Source: Sphagnum compactum
Taxonomy: Eukaryota > Bryophyta > Sphagnopsida > Sphagnales
DNA: 64,000 bases
NCBI GenBank assembly: GCA_965153455.1
Contig: OZ234493.1
Location: 16,172,213 to 16,236,212 of the forward strand
Direction: 5' to 3'
Made by a program: the position numbers and the translations under genes
Shown: positions 10,352 through 22,961 of the stretch, piece after piece
Layout of the letters: each line of letters starts with the position of its first letter
Position numbering within the stretch: the stretch's first letter is position 1
Notes under the pieces: generated by a model
What the model was told of the DNA's origin: nothing
The model's database searches: none
Seen by the model: the letters and a program-made list of their open reading frames with translations, nothing else

Positions 10352-13084
10352 GTTATTGTGCATATGCGATGCTTGTAATTTGTCATGCTTGTTTCATGGG
10401 TACTGCATCTTAGGCTTTGTCACATGGCTCCAGTTAAGGCAAAGTCAATCTTACAAGAAATTCTGCACAATATGACACAAAGTCCCTTCAAATTTGGCAC
10501 CAACGGTTTATTCCTTTGAAGCCAATTATCAGTTGATCTGAGAGCCAACCTTGTGTCATCTGCACATTGAATCTAGAACAGTGCTTTATACTAGCCTGGC
10601 AGAGAAGGCTCACCATTTCCATGGTGCTTTTGCATTTTCTGTGAGGTTCCGGTCAAGGTCTTCTCAAATCACAATGTGCTTGCAATTCATTGCATTGACT
10701 GAATTTGACCCTCAAGGAAATAGTTATGTATGTGTGTCACTATTGACACATTGCGGACAAATGAATTGGATAGAGACACATGCAGCTACATCTTCTTTGG
10801 TACTTTGTTTCTGTCATATGACTTGTACTTTCAGCTTAGCAATACATTATCAACAGACTGAAGAACATTTTCTTCTTGCAGTTTGCAGATGCCTGCATAC
10901 ATGTTTGATTTGTGAGACTAAATTGAAGCTTTCATCCAAAACATTGTTATAATACTATGCAGGAAGGCTTTGGAGCACGAGAGTTTGTGTGCTTCAGCTT
11001 TGCACTATGAAATCTGGTCCTTTGCACATGTTGGTCTCTCTAGAAATACATTATAGCAGGTAAGAAGTGGCAACATCCTTACCCTAAAAGCTTGAGATGG
11101 GCTACTACTTACAATCATGGTTGAATTTGGGATGCATGATGCTCAAATTGATACTCTTCCAAGATTATTGAGCTGTGTGGCCCAGATTGCCCTTGCTCTT
11201 CAATCTCCTCATTCAGTCAGTCTGAGACATCATTGATGAAGTGATACCTTTGGTGGCACCATCTCTGGTGGCTGTAACAGACCTGCTGCTTTGCTGTAGC
11301 ACAGCGTGTGCTGTAGTAAGCTCTCTTTCACTCTTGTAAGACCAGCTTGAAGCAAAGAGAACAGCAAGGAAAGACTCCTTGCCACCGCTCTTGCCTTCTC
11401 CTCCACAGCTTTCACCATCTTCACTGCCATCTCTATATCTCCCTCCCTTGTTTGGCCCCTGCAAACGCCCACTTCCCAGAGATCATTAACATTATTGTCA
11501 TGTTGAACATCCCCGCTGCAACTTCTTATCTACCTTCACCTCCAGCAATCTCCTGCCTAACAGCTTCCTCATCACCACTATATCCTGAATTTCCTTCTCT
11601 AGAAGCTACTGACAGACACCTCTTCCATTAACAGTAATAACATATTCTCTCTTGGGTTCCTCACTGCTTCTTCCCCCCACTACTTCTACATGGGGCTCCA
11701 ATTCTCACAGTGATGAGGAATCATCAGCACAAGTACCACCCGCCCTCACCTGTCCTCCTACCATGGACTCAGTTGATGCTAGTCCAGTATCACCCACTGA
11801 TCACCTTGAAGCATTCATGGCTCTACTGGTGCAAAGGAGGGAAAAAAACAACACAATTCAGAAAAAGAACGAAACAACAAGTATGATACCACAACAGACA
11901 ATGAAACATCTGCTACTGCCAACTATGCAAACTGTTCATGTGATCAGTGCAACCCAAGGCTGCTGCTGTTGCAACCACAAGTTTACTTCAGAATACCAAG
12001 AAGCTCAAGAAGACAAACCCAGGATCCATTATGTGGTAATCACTTGCAAACATATGGACATATTCTCTTCAAGTCTTTAGCTTTTCACTTTCATTAGTGC
12101 ACAAAATTGGGACAGCATTCTCTGGATCAGACAATTTGAGCTCCATTTGGAGAGAGAAGTATGCACGTCATCAATCATCACAGAATCTCAAAATTATAGA
12201 GCCTAGCAGCTCAGTTGAAGCTGAGATGCTTGCTCCCAGTCAAGGTCACAGGACTCAATAGGACATTGGGCTTTTCAACAAAAGTCTCAGTTAACAGAGT
12301 CTAGTCTGTAGCTTCAGAGCTTGATGAAAATGCCTCATATGTTTTGTTGTAGAAATAACCTTTCTCTTATGGTCAAGAAGATGTTCATACATTTGAATTC
12401 CAAGGTGCCATGGCTATGGATTTCTCACATTCAAGTTTCAGATACAGCTGCTGCTGCTGCATCTAGGTCTTTAAGAAATGCAATTCTTAATTTTTGTAAT
12501 CCATAGAGTGCTGCTGAGGAGTGATTTGGTCTGGAAAAAGGTAGATGCAAAACTGCTGGCTCAGTTTTCATGGTTCAAACAATTACTGAAAGACAAACAT
12601 GATGTAGCAGTTGTGGGTTGCTTCTTGCGATGAGATAGATCCACAACCTATGGGTGCAGAAGGATCAGAAGGTCCACAACTCTTGGGTGTGCAAGGAAGG
12701 ATCCCAATCTCCTCTCTCTCTCTAACATCTTTTGTGGCTCAATACACAAAATTGGATGTAGCAGTGTAATCCAAGGCAAATCAGATTGCTTCTTGAAAGG
12801 TTGATCATTAATACAGTGAGAGACTCCTGATCAGGATGCTGTAAAGATTAACCACTCTTCGAGAGCAGACATCTACATCACAAAAACACATGTGGCAAGG
12901 GTCTCACAAGTCTACCATATCTACTACTAGTAGTAGTCTGGAAGCACATTTTTCTCACTTCATTTTCCCAGAAGCAAAATGCTGCTTCAATCTACTGAGA
13001 GAAGTATTGCATACGTTCATCATTAGGGCATAGTTTTTCTCACTATAATTCCTCCTCATATGTATAATTTATATGGGTCTCACT
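10352..13084. other. 3' flank of LpxB and anonymous intergenic DNA
   Basis: The first several hundred bases probably hold the LpxB 3' UTR, but I see no decisive polyadenylation signal. Open frames at 11213-11472 (-) and 11652-12080 (+) show no recognisable domain and no convincing splice partner. The sequence is less AT-rich than the transposon-filled parts of the window and contains few obvious repeats, so an unrecognised non-coding transcript or divergent gene is possible. Confidence 0.4.
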
Positions 13085-13430
13085 GTTACGTAGTCTGTTT
13101 TGGTTGCTAGAAATCACTGCCCAGGCTGAGTACCAGAATCTGCAGACATCTTAGTTGTGCCAGTACTCTCTCATTTGGTTTGCTAGAAATCACTTTCGGC
13201 GGGTTGAGTAGCAGCTAGAATCTGACATGACATCTTAGTTGCCAGTAGTCTGTTGTGGTTGGCTAGCTAGAAATCAGTACTGCCAGCAGGGTGGGCCAAG
13301 TAGCAGCTAGAATCCGACATGACCAGATCTAATTAGTTGCCAGTACTAGAAGTCTGTTTTGGGTTTTGCTAGAAATCGCTGCCAGGTGGAATAGTAGAAG
13401 AATCCGACATCTTAGATGCCAGAGCAGCAG
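13085..13430 (-). repeat. Tandem repeat derived from the 3' coding end of the eight-cysteine gene
   Basis: On the minus strand four copies carry GATTTCTAGC, at + positions near 13106, 13182, 13266 and 13368, with spacings of about 76, 84 and 102 bases. Each also carries a GTC(G/A)GATTCT- or TGCAGATTCT-like word upstream. The copy at 13368-13430 is the real 3' coding end (residues ...SDSSTIPPGSDF and its TAG). The other three lie downstream in the 3' flank or UTR and are diverged. Confidence 0.75.
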
Positions 13431-14434
13431 TGGTCTTCTTCTTAGCCTTCCATCTCCTGTGCATGAAGAAAGCTGCAGATGCAATTATGGCTGCCAATGT
13501 GAGAGCCAACACGACTGCAAGCCATGTCATTGTTGTTCTGTACTCTGCCACCTTTGAAGCTGCAACACAAAATCAACAAATCATCATCACCATCATCAGC
13601 AATGAGCATCAGCAGCAGGCAGCATCATCGTCAAGAAGAAAAAGTACTCAACTCTTCGAGCACTTTGTTGAGTCTAAGTTGAGGAGCAACAACAAGGAGC
13701 AGAAGAAGAAGAAGAAGAAGAAGCTGCTGGTGGGTCACTGAGAGATGGATGAGGCTTGCTCGCAGCAACAAGAAGAAGATGGGTTACTCACCAAGGTGAG
13801 CTGGGCTACCGGCACTGGGATATGGGTCAGTCCAATCTGGAAGATTGTTTTCCCGTGGAACCATGTACTGAGGACATGTCTGGCACAACTGGGTGTTGAC
13901 GTTGCAGAGGCCGGGCATGCGCTTCTGTTGCGTGCTGTTGACAATGTTTGGTGGGTAGAAGGTGACTTTGCAGAAGCAAGCAGGCAGTACAGTGGACACA
14001 TTGGTGACGCTGCTACAACACTCGGCAGACGGCATCGCATCTTGGTTGATGAGAAAAGACAAACAAATCTCGAGCTGGTTGATGGAGCTTTGGCCGTCGA
14101 AGACAGAGCAATTCTCCAACGAAACCATTGAAGTGTTGGGAAATGAGCACGTGGGTACTAGCTCAATATCAGCAGATGTTGCAGCAGCAGCAGCAGAAGA
14201 AGAATCCAGTACTTTACGTCCACCCACGTCCGGCTGGTGCTGCTGCAGCTTCGTCTTCTCGACAGGATACACAAAAACTCCTCCTGCGCGGCCTACATCG
14301 ACTGCTTCCTCTCCCCCTGCTACCAACATCACACTCATCATCAGTGCTACCACCACAAACATCAAGGCCCGAATCTCACGAGCTCCCAATCTCATGCTTG
14401 TCGTCTTCCTCATCATCACCGCCTCTGCCTTCAT
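13369..14434 (-). CDS. Eight-cysteine (nsLTP-like) protein with C-terminal transmembrane anchor, two exons
   Basis: Exon 1 is 14434-13792 and exon 2 is 13559-13369, with a 232-base GT-AG intron. They join in frame to 277 residues. Residues 23-39 are hydrophobic (signal peptide or signal anchor, after a positively charged 20-residue start). Residues 40-92 are low-complexity and Ala/Ser-rich. Residues 96-187 hold ten Cys: 96, 109, 124, 139, 140, 153, 155, 177, 184 and 187. The order C..LExCLSF..PSAECC..LPACFC..C..C fits the plant eight-cysteine motif of non-specific lipid transfer proteins, which carry lipids outside the cell. Residues 226-247 form a strong hydrophobic helix followed by HRRWKAKKK, so the tail is cytoplasmic and this is probably a type I membrane protein rather than a GPI-anchored LTPG. 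Several N-x-S/T sites fit an extracellular domain. The first-to-second cysteine spacing is longer than usual, so the family call is moderate. The start is the first ATG of the frame; internal Met7 or Met8 is possible. Confidence 0.78.
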
Positions 14435-15240
14435 CTTCAGTTTGTTTTCAACAGCTCAAACTCGCTCTTGAAGCATTCAGCTTGCTTCAATTGCATACAA
14501 GTGCTGCTAAGAACAACCAATCACCAGCTCCAGCTGCAGCTCACAGCTAGCTAGCACCGGCTCCAGATTCTTCCTTCACCATAACCCAAAATGCTGAAGC
14601 TCTCAAAAAAAATTCCTACAGTCCACAAAAGCAAACACTGATGGGAAACAAAACTACTCCACACCAAAGTGATGAACAAAACAAAACAAAGAAGCTGTGA
14701 ATCATGAGGAGCTCATAAAAGTGGAAAATGCAAGTTCCTCAAGATAAAAGCAAAGCTGAAGCTGAGATCATCTTCTAAGCAACAAGCTGCTGTTGTTGTT
14801 TCATCATTGAAGAAGCTCCTCCTAGAGCTCACTGCCAAGCAAAACAGAAAAAAATAGCTCTGATATTTTCTCCCTCTCTTCTTCACCAAATATTTTCACT
14901 GCAAATTTGTTGTAGTAGTTACTGTTGCAGCTCCTTCCAAGCTAGAAATATCTGAGAGGAAAGCCTGGAAAAACTACTGAAAGACTCCAAAGCTCTAGTC
15001 CAACGACATGGGCTTTATGTAACACTTGTTGGAGCTCCAATGACGCACGCGATGCACTGCACTGCACTGCACAGCACTGCAGTTTTGTTGGATGTGCTGG
15101 GTCGGTTTGCTGCAACAAGTGCTGCTGCTGCTGCAGTTGTGCAACAGGCAGGAAATGGAGTACTGTACAGCAGCAGGAGCACACAGTGCGGCTGCTGCTG
15201 CCCTGCTGGTGCCCTTTCCACGTTCAGACCGCCGGTGTTG
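14435..15240. other. 5' flank of the eight-cysteine gene
   Basis: Probably holds the promoter and 5' UTR of the minus-strand gene ending at 14434. I cannot point to a certain TATA box. The part at 15050-15080 is a short CACTG/CACTGCA microsatellite, and 15115-15140 and 15165-15205 are rich in GCT/GCA triplets. These create long but low-complexity open frames that I do not regard as genes. Confidence 0.45.
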
Positions 15241-15760
15241 GCCGGTTATTGATTTTTTCATACCCGCCCCGTAGGGTATTTTTTCCGGGGGGGGCGCCCC
15301 AAAACCACATTGGGTGCCGGTTAGGTTATCGGCATTTTTGGGGGTGATAACTAATGACCATCGAGTTCTCCACAGGGTAGGTTATCAAATAACCGTCTTA
15401 TAACCTTCTGTTACACTTTCCGGTTACTAGCCAGTTGTAGGGTTTTTAAGAGAATTTTTATTTTTATTTTTATTTTTATTTTTTATTTTGGGGGGGGGGG
15501 GGGGGGGGGGGGGGCTATCATGAGATTTTTTTGGTGTATTAGGACTGATAAACTACTTGGATAATAACCATGTCATCTGGATAGGTTATTAAATTTTCAA
15601 TAGCAAGTGATTAGGTTATTAGTCGGTTATAAAACAAGTCAATGAGTGATTGGTAGGTTATTAATAACCTACTTGGCAATCAGGTTGATAATTGGGTCAA
15701 AACTTAATAACCATCCAACACATGTTCCAATTTGGGTTGGGTTATTTTAAAATGTCAAAC
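15241..15760. repeat. Cluster of TAGGTTATT / AATAACC motifs with a poly-G tract
   Basis: Words such as taggttatc, ataggttatta, ggttataa and aataacc recur about ten times on both strands (for example near 15323, 15376, 15580, 15612 and 15652). A run of 25 G lies at 15490-15514. Clustered short subterminal repeats on both strands are typical of hAT element ends. The hAT coding relic at 17195-18350 is the likely owner. Confidence 0.5.
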
Positions 15761-17194
15761 AAGTCATCTGATTCAGGTTCTGGCTTTCAATTATTGGTTA
15801 ATTTTGGATTTTATTTATTTTTATAAAAAAAACTTGTTCCAATTCTTGATTAGTAGTTTTGTTTAGGTAGGTGTATTAGTAACTAAGGTTGGATAGGTTC
15901 TGGTTAGTTTTCAGCTAGGTTTGAATTTGGACAAACTTATCATTTTTGTTTTTTTTTTTTTTTCCACTTGTTTGAAGTTGGGTGAACATGAACAAAATCA
16001 CCTCAACTCTAAAGGTGTTGTTCAAAGATTTAAGAGAAGAATTTTTTGTGATCCAACTTTTGAAAACAATCACAACACATTTGCCCCAAAAAAAACCAAT
16101 GGACAATTTTATTTTGAAAAAACATTGTAATTTACAATCTATAGACTAATTTTTGTGTTCAAAATTTGAATGTTAAAATAGAGTCAAGATTCAAGGTACG
16201 AAAGAAGTATCATCAACATTCCTCTTCAAACTCAACACACAAGCTTGAAAGAAAAAAGGTAGGTCATTTTGGATCAAACAACCTTTCACTTGGTCAAATT
16301 AGTTTGTCACACACATTGTCCTTCTATATCTTAATTCCCTAACATTCACATATTCTTATTGTCGAGTGAAATCATGCATGTACTTTAAGTTTTCACATTT
16401 TCTTAGTTTTCAACTTTCAATGTCAACATGACAAACTTCACATTTTTTTCATTGTCTCATCATTTTGAGATGCCCATCTTTAGGTTAGTGTAAAGCCCAA
16501 CAAAAGAAACAATAAGCAAATGAGGACCTCCCTTGTAACCACATTCCATTAGTTAGCTACCTCAAGTTACTACATGTTCATCAAACCTACAAATAACATA
16601 AAATAAAACAAAATTTGATGGTGTTATCATCCACCTTCAAAAGATTAATCTTACTTATACGATTTTCATTTCCTTCCATCAAGATTTCTTTTATTTCCAT
16701 GAACTATTTGCTGGTCATTCTACTCACCCAAATTACATCTAATTAGCCTTTATAGATTTGCTCAAAAAACATTTCAAGGTTTTCTATGCTTAATTGATAG
16801 CATTGTACTTTTGTGGATATATCTACAAAGCTGATTTTTATTTTACTTTTGTCTCAATATATGACCCAACAAGCCTTAGAATCTATTGAACCACAAAAGC
16901 AATGTAAACAAACTATGATTGTGAACTTTTCACCATGCAAAAGGATATTTGTGTCCATCATCACTTACTTTTCTTACTTTGTGATGATTCAATTGTTCTT
17001 TGACCATTGAGAAAACCATATCCTTATCTATCTTCATGAGGTCAAACAAAGATGTACCTTTTTAATTACTTATTGTAAAGGCAACAACTTCATTTGTAGC
17101 ATCTTGGTTCCAATTCTTATATGCATGAACCAAGAGCAAAAATAAAACATACCTATCATACTCACTTGCAATGAAATGAACTTTCCATTGACAC
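15761..17194. other. Probable interior of a decayed hAT element, no intact gene
   Basis: AT-rich with many stops in all frames. It lies between the motif cluster at 15.3-15.7 kb and the recognisable hAT coding relic at 17.2 kb, so it may be the element's decayed N-terminal region. I could not recognise protein similarity in it. Confidence 0.35.
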
Positions 17195-18350
17195 CAAAGG
17201 TAACAAATTATTCCGATATGACAAAATTCGTTGGATTTCTATGCTTTCTTTAACAAAACTTGTATATGCAAAATATCGCACTTTAATTATGAAGATGCAT
17301 ACTAAAAGTTTAAAGAGTGAGGTGGATCTAAAGAATTTGAATGCATTGTGCAATGTTGAACTCATTTTTGGGCTCCCTTGTATCCTTCCCTTATTTGAGT
17401 GTGTGCACACATTATTCAAAGTAACACAAAACATAAATGTTTTTGTTTGTAACTTTGTGGAGTCTATCAAGTTGACCCAACAAGAGTTTCATAGATTTTA
17501 CTATGATTTGTTTGCCAAGTATGAGGATCCAAGTTTTGAAGATTTCAACTTGATTGAGGCTCTAACCAACGAAAACCTTCCCTTGAGCTAGTTTTTAGAC
17601 CTAAATGTTAGAGAGGATTCCATCTATTTGGCATTCTCATTTGCTAACCATAAATACCCTATCTACCAATCTTATGCTGATGGTCTTAGAGAAAAGCAAC
17701 TTGTCACCAAAGATGTCTTTTACCATGCCATCAACAAAGTGAAGGAAGAATGTAAAGGTGTTGTTCATGCCCTTATTGATGAGTTTCATCGACAATTCTC
17801 AACACATGAAATAATGATAATCTTGGGTGTTGTGTACCCACAATTTTGGGCTACAAATTGAAATGAAGTAGAGGAGAATTTTCACACTTATTTATTTGTC
17901 ATGAAAGCAACATTTTGTGTGCTTCACAAAGTGGGTGAAAATGGGAACATAGTGCATGTTTTCTTGTCAAATCAAGCACTTGATTTGGAGACATCTTTTT
18001 TAAAGATGACCATGTTGCATAATGTTAAAGCAATTTTGCGAAAAGAAAACCACTTCAACCTTCTTACAAAGCTTTGGCGCAAAGTTTCTACATCTTCCAT
18101 ATTCAACCATAAGTTCTTGAAATTTATCAAAGTGATTGATATTGCCATTATCTAGGTGTTTGGATCTATTGAGGATAAACAAACCTTCAAATACAGTCAA
18201 CTTCATAAAAAATAGGTTGTGGAAGAAGCTTAGCACACCCTTGGACTTATGCATCAGATTTTAAAGTCAAAGGTTTTTTACAAAGCAAAGTTTTCCATAT
18301 GGACAAACCATTGGTCAATGGCTTAGCACAAGCTGTTAATGTGCAAATCC
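17195..18350 (+). pseudogene. hAT-superfamily transposase relic
   Basis: Three collinear open frames on the + strand (17241-17591, 17628-17861, 17901-18155) are broken by stops and frameshifts. In order they show GLPCILPLFE and FVCNFVESIK, then HEIMIILGVVYPQFWAT, then LLTKLWRKVS and, past a stop, VFGSIEDKQTF. This is the order found in plant hAT / DUF4371-type zinc-finger transposase proteins. The last phrase corresponds to the SxxExxFS part of the C-terminal dimerisation region. At least four disabling lesions are seen, so it cannot make transposase. Exact ends are not determined. Confidence 0.68.
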
Positions 18351-21300
18351 GTAGGTGACAACATGATGATTTAAGAGGTTGGTAGAATGCAAATATGGGT
18401 AAGGAATTAAATTTGTTTGCCATAATTTTCATCAACTATTGTTGATATAGATTTTTGAACCCCTAGGCCCCTTTCAAATCCATGCAAATGTTTAGTCTTT
18501 TTGTAGATTATAATGTCATAGCAAAGTTATGATGTATGCAATTTCTTTCTTTTTAGATTATGGTTGATTGATTTGAATGTTTTGTTTAATTTTATGTGTA
18601 CCAATTGTGTTTTCTTGTTTGCTGGAATTTGTTTCTAGATTGAATAAAGGCAAGATGTTTTGGTTGGAATTTGAAGGTTAATTAAGCTTGTCAAGCCTAA
18701 ATCTCCTTTATTAATTTTGTTCTAACATTTTTTGGTTGGTTTGTTTGCTAGATGTTTTTGCAAATTGTCTATATTTGGTTTCCAAATGGGGTGTTGGGTG
18801 AAGGTAAGGTTTGAGTTGCAATGGGTAACACCCTTTTCACGGTGGGGCTCAAATCCCCATCAAACCATTAATGATGTTTGTAATGTTGTTTTGTTTTACC
18901 ATTTGATAATTCTTTTTAAAATATAATTCAAATGTAAATACTATTTGCCAAAATGTATACCCTTTCCAATTACAAATCACCAAATGCATTTCCCTAGGCA
19001 ACTCACATTTCGCCAATGTGTTCGATTGCCCTTATTACAATTATAACCACTTTATAGATATGTGAAAATAATGAATAACCATCTTAACCATTGTTTTAAA
19101 AAAGAATATCGCCAAGTCAACTCCACTTCACACAAATACTTAGCTAACTATGTTATATTAATGATTAATTATGTAACCAACTTAGCAATTAGCTAGGCTT
19201 TTAAAAAATGGTTGATGATGAGGCTTTTTAATTATGAATCAAAAAATGAGTAATGAAAAAAAAATGTTCGTTTCTGCTCTTGAACTGTAAATCAAAATTC
19301 ACCATGAAAACGTCGCAATATTCAAGAGCCTCATAAATGAATTTCTCTTTGGTTTTTTAGTTAACCTTGACAAAGTTTCATTCAATAATTGATGCCCTAC
19401 TAGAAAGCTAATATGAATAGTTTACCTCAAAACTAACCTCCTAAGGAATGATGACCCAACACAACATCAATTCTTAGCAATAAACAATACCAAATCCTTT
19501 TTGAATTAAATTTAAGGATGATCATATTTACTATAAAGAATATAACGACCAAAGAACAATGTAATATTGGATGGGGTCCATGGCTAGACTTTTTTTGTTG
19601 GTATTTTAACTCTAAGTTTAACATCCTTCTTTTATTCAATCCATTAAATCCAATTTTTTTGGTGAATCCTTTTTAGATGTTTTCAAGATGATGAAATTTT
19701 ATTAGCAGACTTGTAGCTAATGATACCTTTTTCAAGTCTTGAATGTGCAATAACATAAAACACATTTCAATTGTCTGAGATGGGTTGAGTTTTAGGTAAT
19801 GTTTGAAGCACTAAAAAACCCCATTTTGTGGTAGTACCATCATTTGGCTTCCAAAAGTCTTGTTGTTTTGCCAACACTAACCATAATGATCCATTAATTT
19901 GCAATTGTTGAAGGTAGTTCTATACTATAAGAATAATAGTACGTAGAAACAATAGAAGTTACACAATGTTGTAACCACAACAATTCAAGCCTTCCAAGTC
20001 TATTTATTTGATGGTGAAGTTGACCACATTATGAATTCGACGATTTGCTTCATGGTGATGGTGTCCATCCTCCACCTTTTAAAAAACCAACAAAGAAAAA
20101 AAACCCAACATCAACCTTTGATAAACAAACTTACTAAAGCTAAAAAAAAGATAAACACAAACAAAAAATGCAAATAGAAAAGCAAGAATACACACCTTAC
20201 TTGTCAGGGATGATGGGCTTTGTGTGTGTGATGGACAATCGAGAGGCAATGGACAAGGTAATTTGCAAAAACACAAAACATAGAAAAGACAAACATCAAA
20301 ATGGAAAACCACATAACAAAAAAACAAGTCACAAAATGTGTGGAGCGTGGATGTAGTGTGTTGCAAAAAAATGTGCAATGCCATGGACAAGCTACAAATG
20401 CACAAAACACAAAGTGATGTAGAATACAAACAACACAATGGAAAATAATTGTAGAACACAAGGCCATGGAGGAAAGATAATGTGTGAAGGACAAAAAATA
20501 TATACAATAAAAAACCACCTAAAACAAACCCTAAAGAAAAAAGAAAACATTAAGTTTTAAGGCCTATAATTAGAATTGAAATTAAGTTATTTTGAAAAGG
20601 TCCTAACTCTATTCAAATTTAGGTTCAAGCTTTAAACCTAAAACCTAATAGGACACCTTTGGGGAGGGGGGAGGGGGTTTCTAATAGTTGTGTTCCACTT
20701 CAGTTTCAAACCCTTCAAAGGATTCAAGATAATTTCCATGAAAAGGTTGGAAAAGAACATATAGTTTTATGTAATGTTATTTGATTAGTTCTTTAAAATA
20801 TCATGGTTATATATCAAAACCAAGTCATTTGAATTTTTTTGAAACCATGGTAATGTATTATGGTAGGGCATGTTCCACCAAAAAAATGTGGCAAGCTTGA
20901 AAGGTGAATTGTTGTTTTGTTAGGTGGTAATAGGTTTTTCAAGGTCTTGTCCATAAGCATGATCAATTGTCTCGATGTTGATTCACATTTCCATCACATT
21001 TTTCATCATGGATTCACATAAAAACAAACATTAACAACACAAAAAGTTGAGCCTGTAATTGGTTAACTAGTGATCCATAAATATTTCCTATTGATTTTAG
21101 GGTTCACAGTGTGAACATGGATTTTCTATCTTTGTCTAAACACTAGCAACCAACTTTTATCTTGTCTTTTATCATTCACTTGAGTGGGATGCAATTTGTG
21201 AAAGCTATAATAGTGAATGCGCATGTTATTAAGGAACAAAACTTTTGGGATAAAATTTAACTGGTTGTTTTGTTTTGATGTGTGTGTAAATGTAGAGACC

Positions 21301-22960
21301 TTGGAGTTGGAGTTGGACTGGTGGGTAGAAGTAATCGGATGTTGAAAATCAAGTATTAAATTTTTGAACTCTATATGACAAGAGTAATCTTGAAGTCATG
21401 ATGGTGTTGTTTTGAGTGTTATGTTTGTTTAGATGTTGCACATTCAAGGGAAGAATGCCCTGGTGTGAGATTTTTCTGTTCATGCATTAGTCTTTCTAAT
21501 TTTCGCTAGCTAGAAGGAGAGATGCAAGGTGGATGGATCTAAATAGGTTCAGGGACATCAAAGGAGATGATGACATGCTTTAGGGGATAAGAGAGGGCTG
21601 ATTTGTTTGTGGCAAACATTGTTTAAGTCATGTTCATCCCAATGTGTTGGCAATGGCATTTTTGTGAAGTAACAAGGGATCGAGTACCTAGTTTATGGGA
21701 GATATGGGCATAATTTTTTTGGGTTAAAAGGAAAGTCTGGGGTGCCAATTTTCAAAGTTAAAGTTGCCTAAGACTTGTGTTGGTTAGTGTTTTCTTCGTA
21801 GTGGTTACATGGGAAGGCATAATATCATTCTTTCTTGGGATGCAATGGAAAATAGAAAAGGGAATTGTTTGTGGGTAGTTCATAAATGTTTAATGATTGC
21901 CACATCAGAAGATTGTGATAGACCAATTGAAAGGAGATCCAGAGGGATCTGATCCATCTTAAATTCTTAAGTCCAAATTTATAGTTTGCCTATACTGACT
22001 GAAGAGTGACTTTGTTACACAGATCAGCTCTAGCATTGTAACTTCTATATTACATTCATTCCTATGTTAAGTGTTCATGGCATACTGTAAGCATTCTAAC
22101 GAGTGAAGGTGTTATGCCCTTCTTTTTGGTTACAAATGGTCCCACCCAAAACAAAGCTTGGAAAGGGCCCAAATGGGACCCCAAAACCGGGTACGAAACT
22201 AAAAAAGAACCGGAATGAGAACCGGATGAGCAGGGTAGGTGCCCATGCTAATACCCGCCCAAACATGGGTAAGCTTCTTCAGAAGTACAACAGGGTAGGT
22301 AAGGTGGGTAGGTGAAAGAAAAGAGGCTTTGGTGGCAGAGTACATTACTTATGTGCAAAGTGAATAGGGAGATGATATGGAGTGCAGTGCTGCTGCTTTG
22401 TGCAGAGAGAAGTGTCATTCATTATTAACTGTCTCTTTGTTTGTGTCTTTGTCTGTACACTTGTGTCAGAAGCCAAAGGAGGTTGGTTGGTTCTTCTTCT
22501 TCTTCCTTCACTTACTATGAGAATCAGCTTTTTGACAATTTGGGGCTCTTGCCCCACAGAGGGTAGGTTACAGAGACTTCACATTAAGTGTGGAATTTTG
22601 GGGGGTGATATTATTATTATTATTATTTTGGCCTCACCTTTCAACCAATGTATGTGTGACACCTGGAGACCTACCTGTTGCCAGTAACCCACACTGGTAT
22701 ACCTACACTTGACCATGGTGAAAATCCTGAACAAAATTTGGGTTGGTATTAATCTTGTAACCCATCCTGTTCTTAGACTAAATCTCAAGGTGTCTGAGTC
22801 CAAATTAACATATTTTCTGGAGTTAAATAGAGCCTCTTATTAATGGCTATATTTAACCCAAGAATTGTTAGATTTGAACTTCCATGATGGTTTAGTTTTA
22901 GATGGGATATTTGTAATGTTTGTAAGCAAGCCAAAATTGTTTGGGGGTTTTTGGTTTTTA
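18351..22960. other. Long intergenic stretch without a supported gene
   Basis: AT-rich. The 142-codon open frame at 20079-20507 (-) comes from a CACAAAA-rich low-complexity tract and is not credible as a gene. A short purine tract (ggggaggggggaggggg) lies near 20660. A trinucleotide ATT microsatellite lies at 22609-22628. Around 22660-22810 a phrase resembles 4140-4265 (see that entry). Confidence 0.5.
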
Positions 22961-22961
22961 C

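Noticed and set aside
11213-11472. Two overlapping minus-strand open frames (about 80 codons), one reading MAVKMVKAVEEKARAVARSL
   Set aside because: No recognisable domain, no convincing splice sites or neighbouring exon. Could be an exon of an unrecognised gene, but I cannot support it.
11652-12080. 142-codon + strand open frame downstream of LpxB
   Set aside because: Composition is Ser/Thr/Pro-rich at first and random-like later, with no domain and no conserved start context.
13745-14550. Several + strand open frames of 100-170 codons
   Set aside because: They are opposite-strand shadows of the eight-cysteine gene, whose splice-consistent minus-strand frame explains the openness.
15040-15274. 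Ala/Gln/Cys-rich open frames on both strands
   Set aside because: Produced by GCT/GCA and CACTG microsatellite-like sequence, open in several frames at once.
20079-20518. 142- and 104-codon Phe/Cys/Leu-rich minus-strand frames
   Set aside because: They arise from a CACAAAA-type low-complexity tract; no signal of a real protein family.
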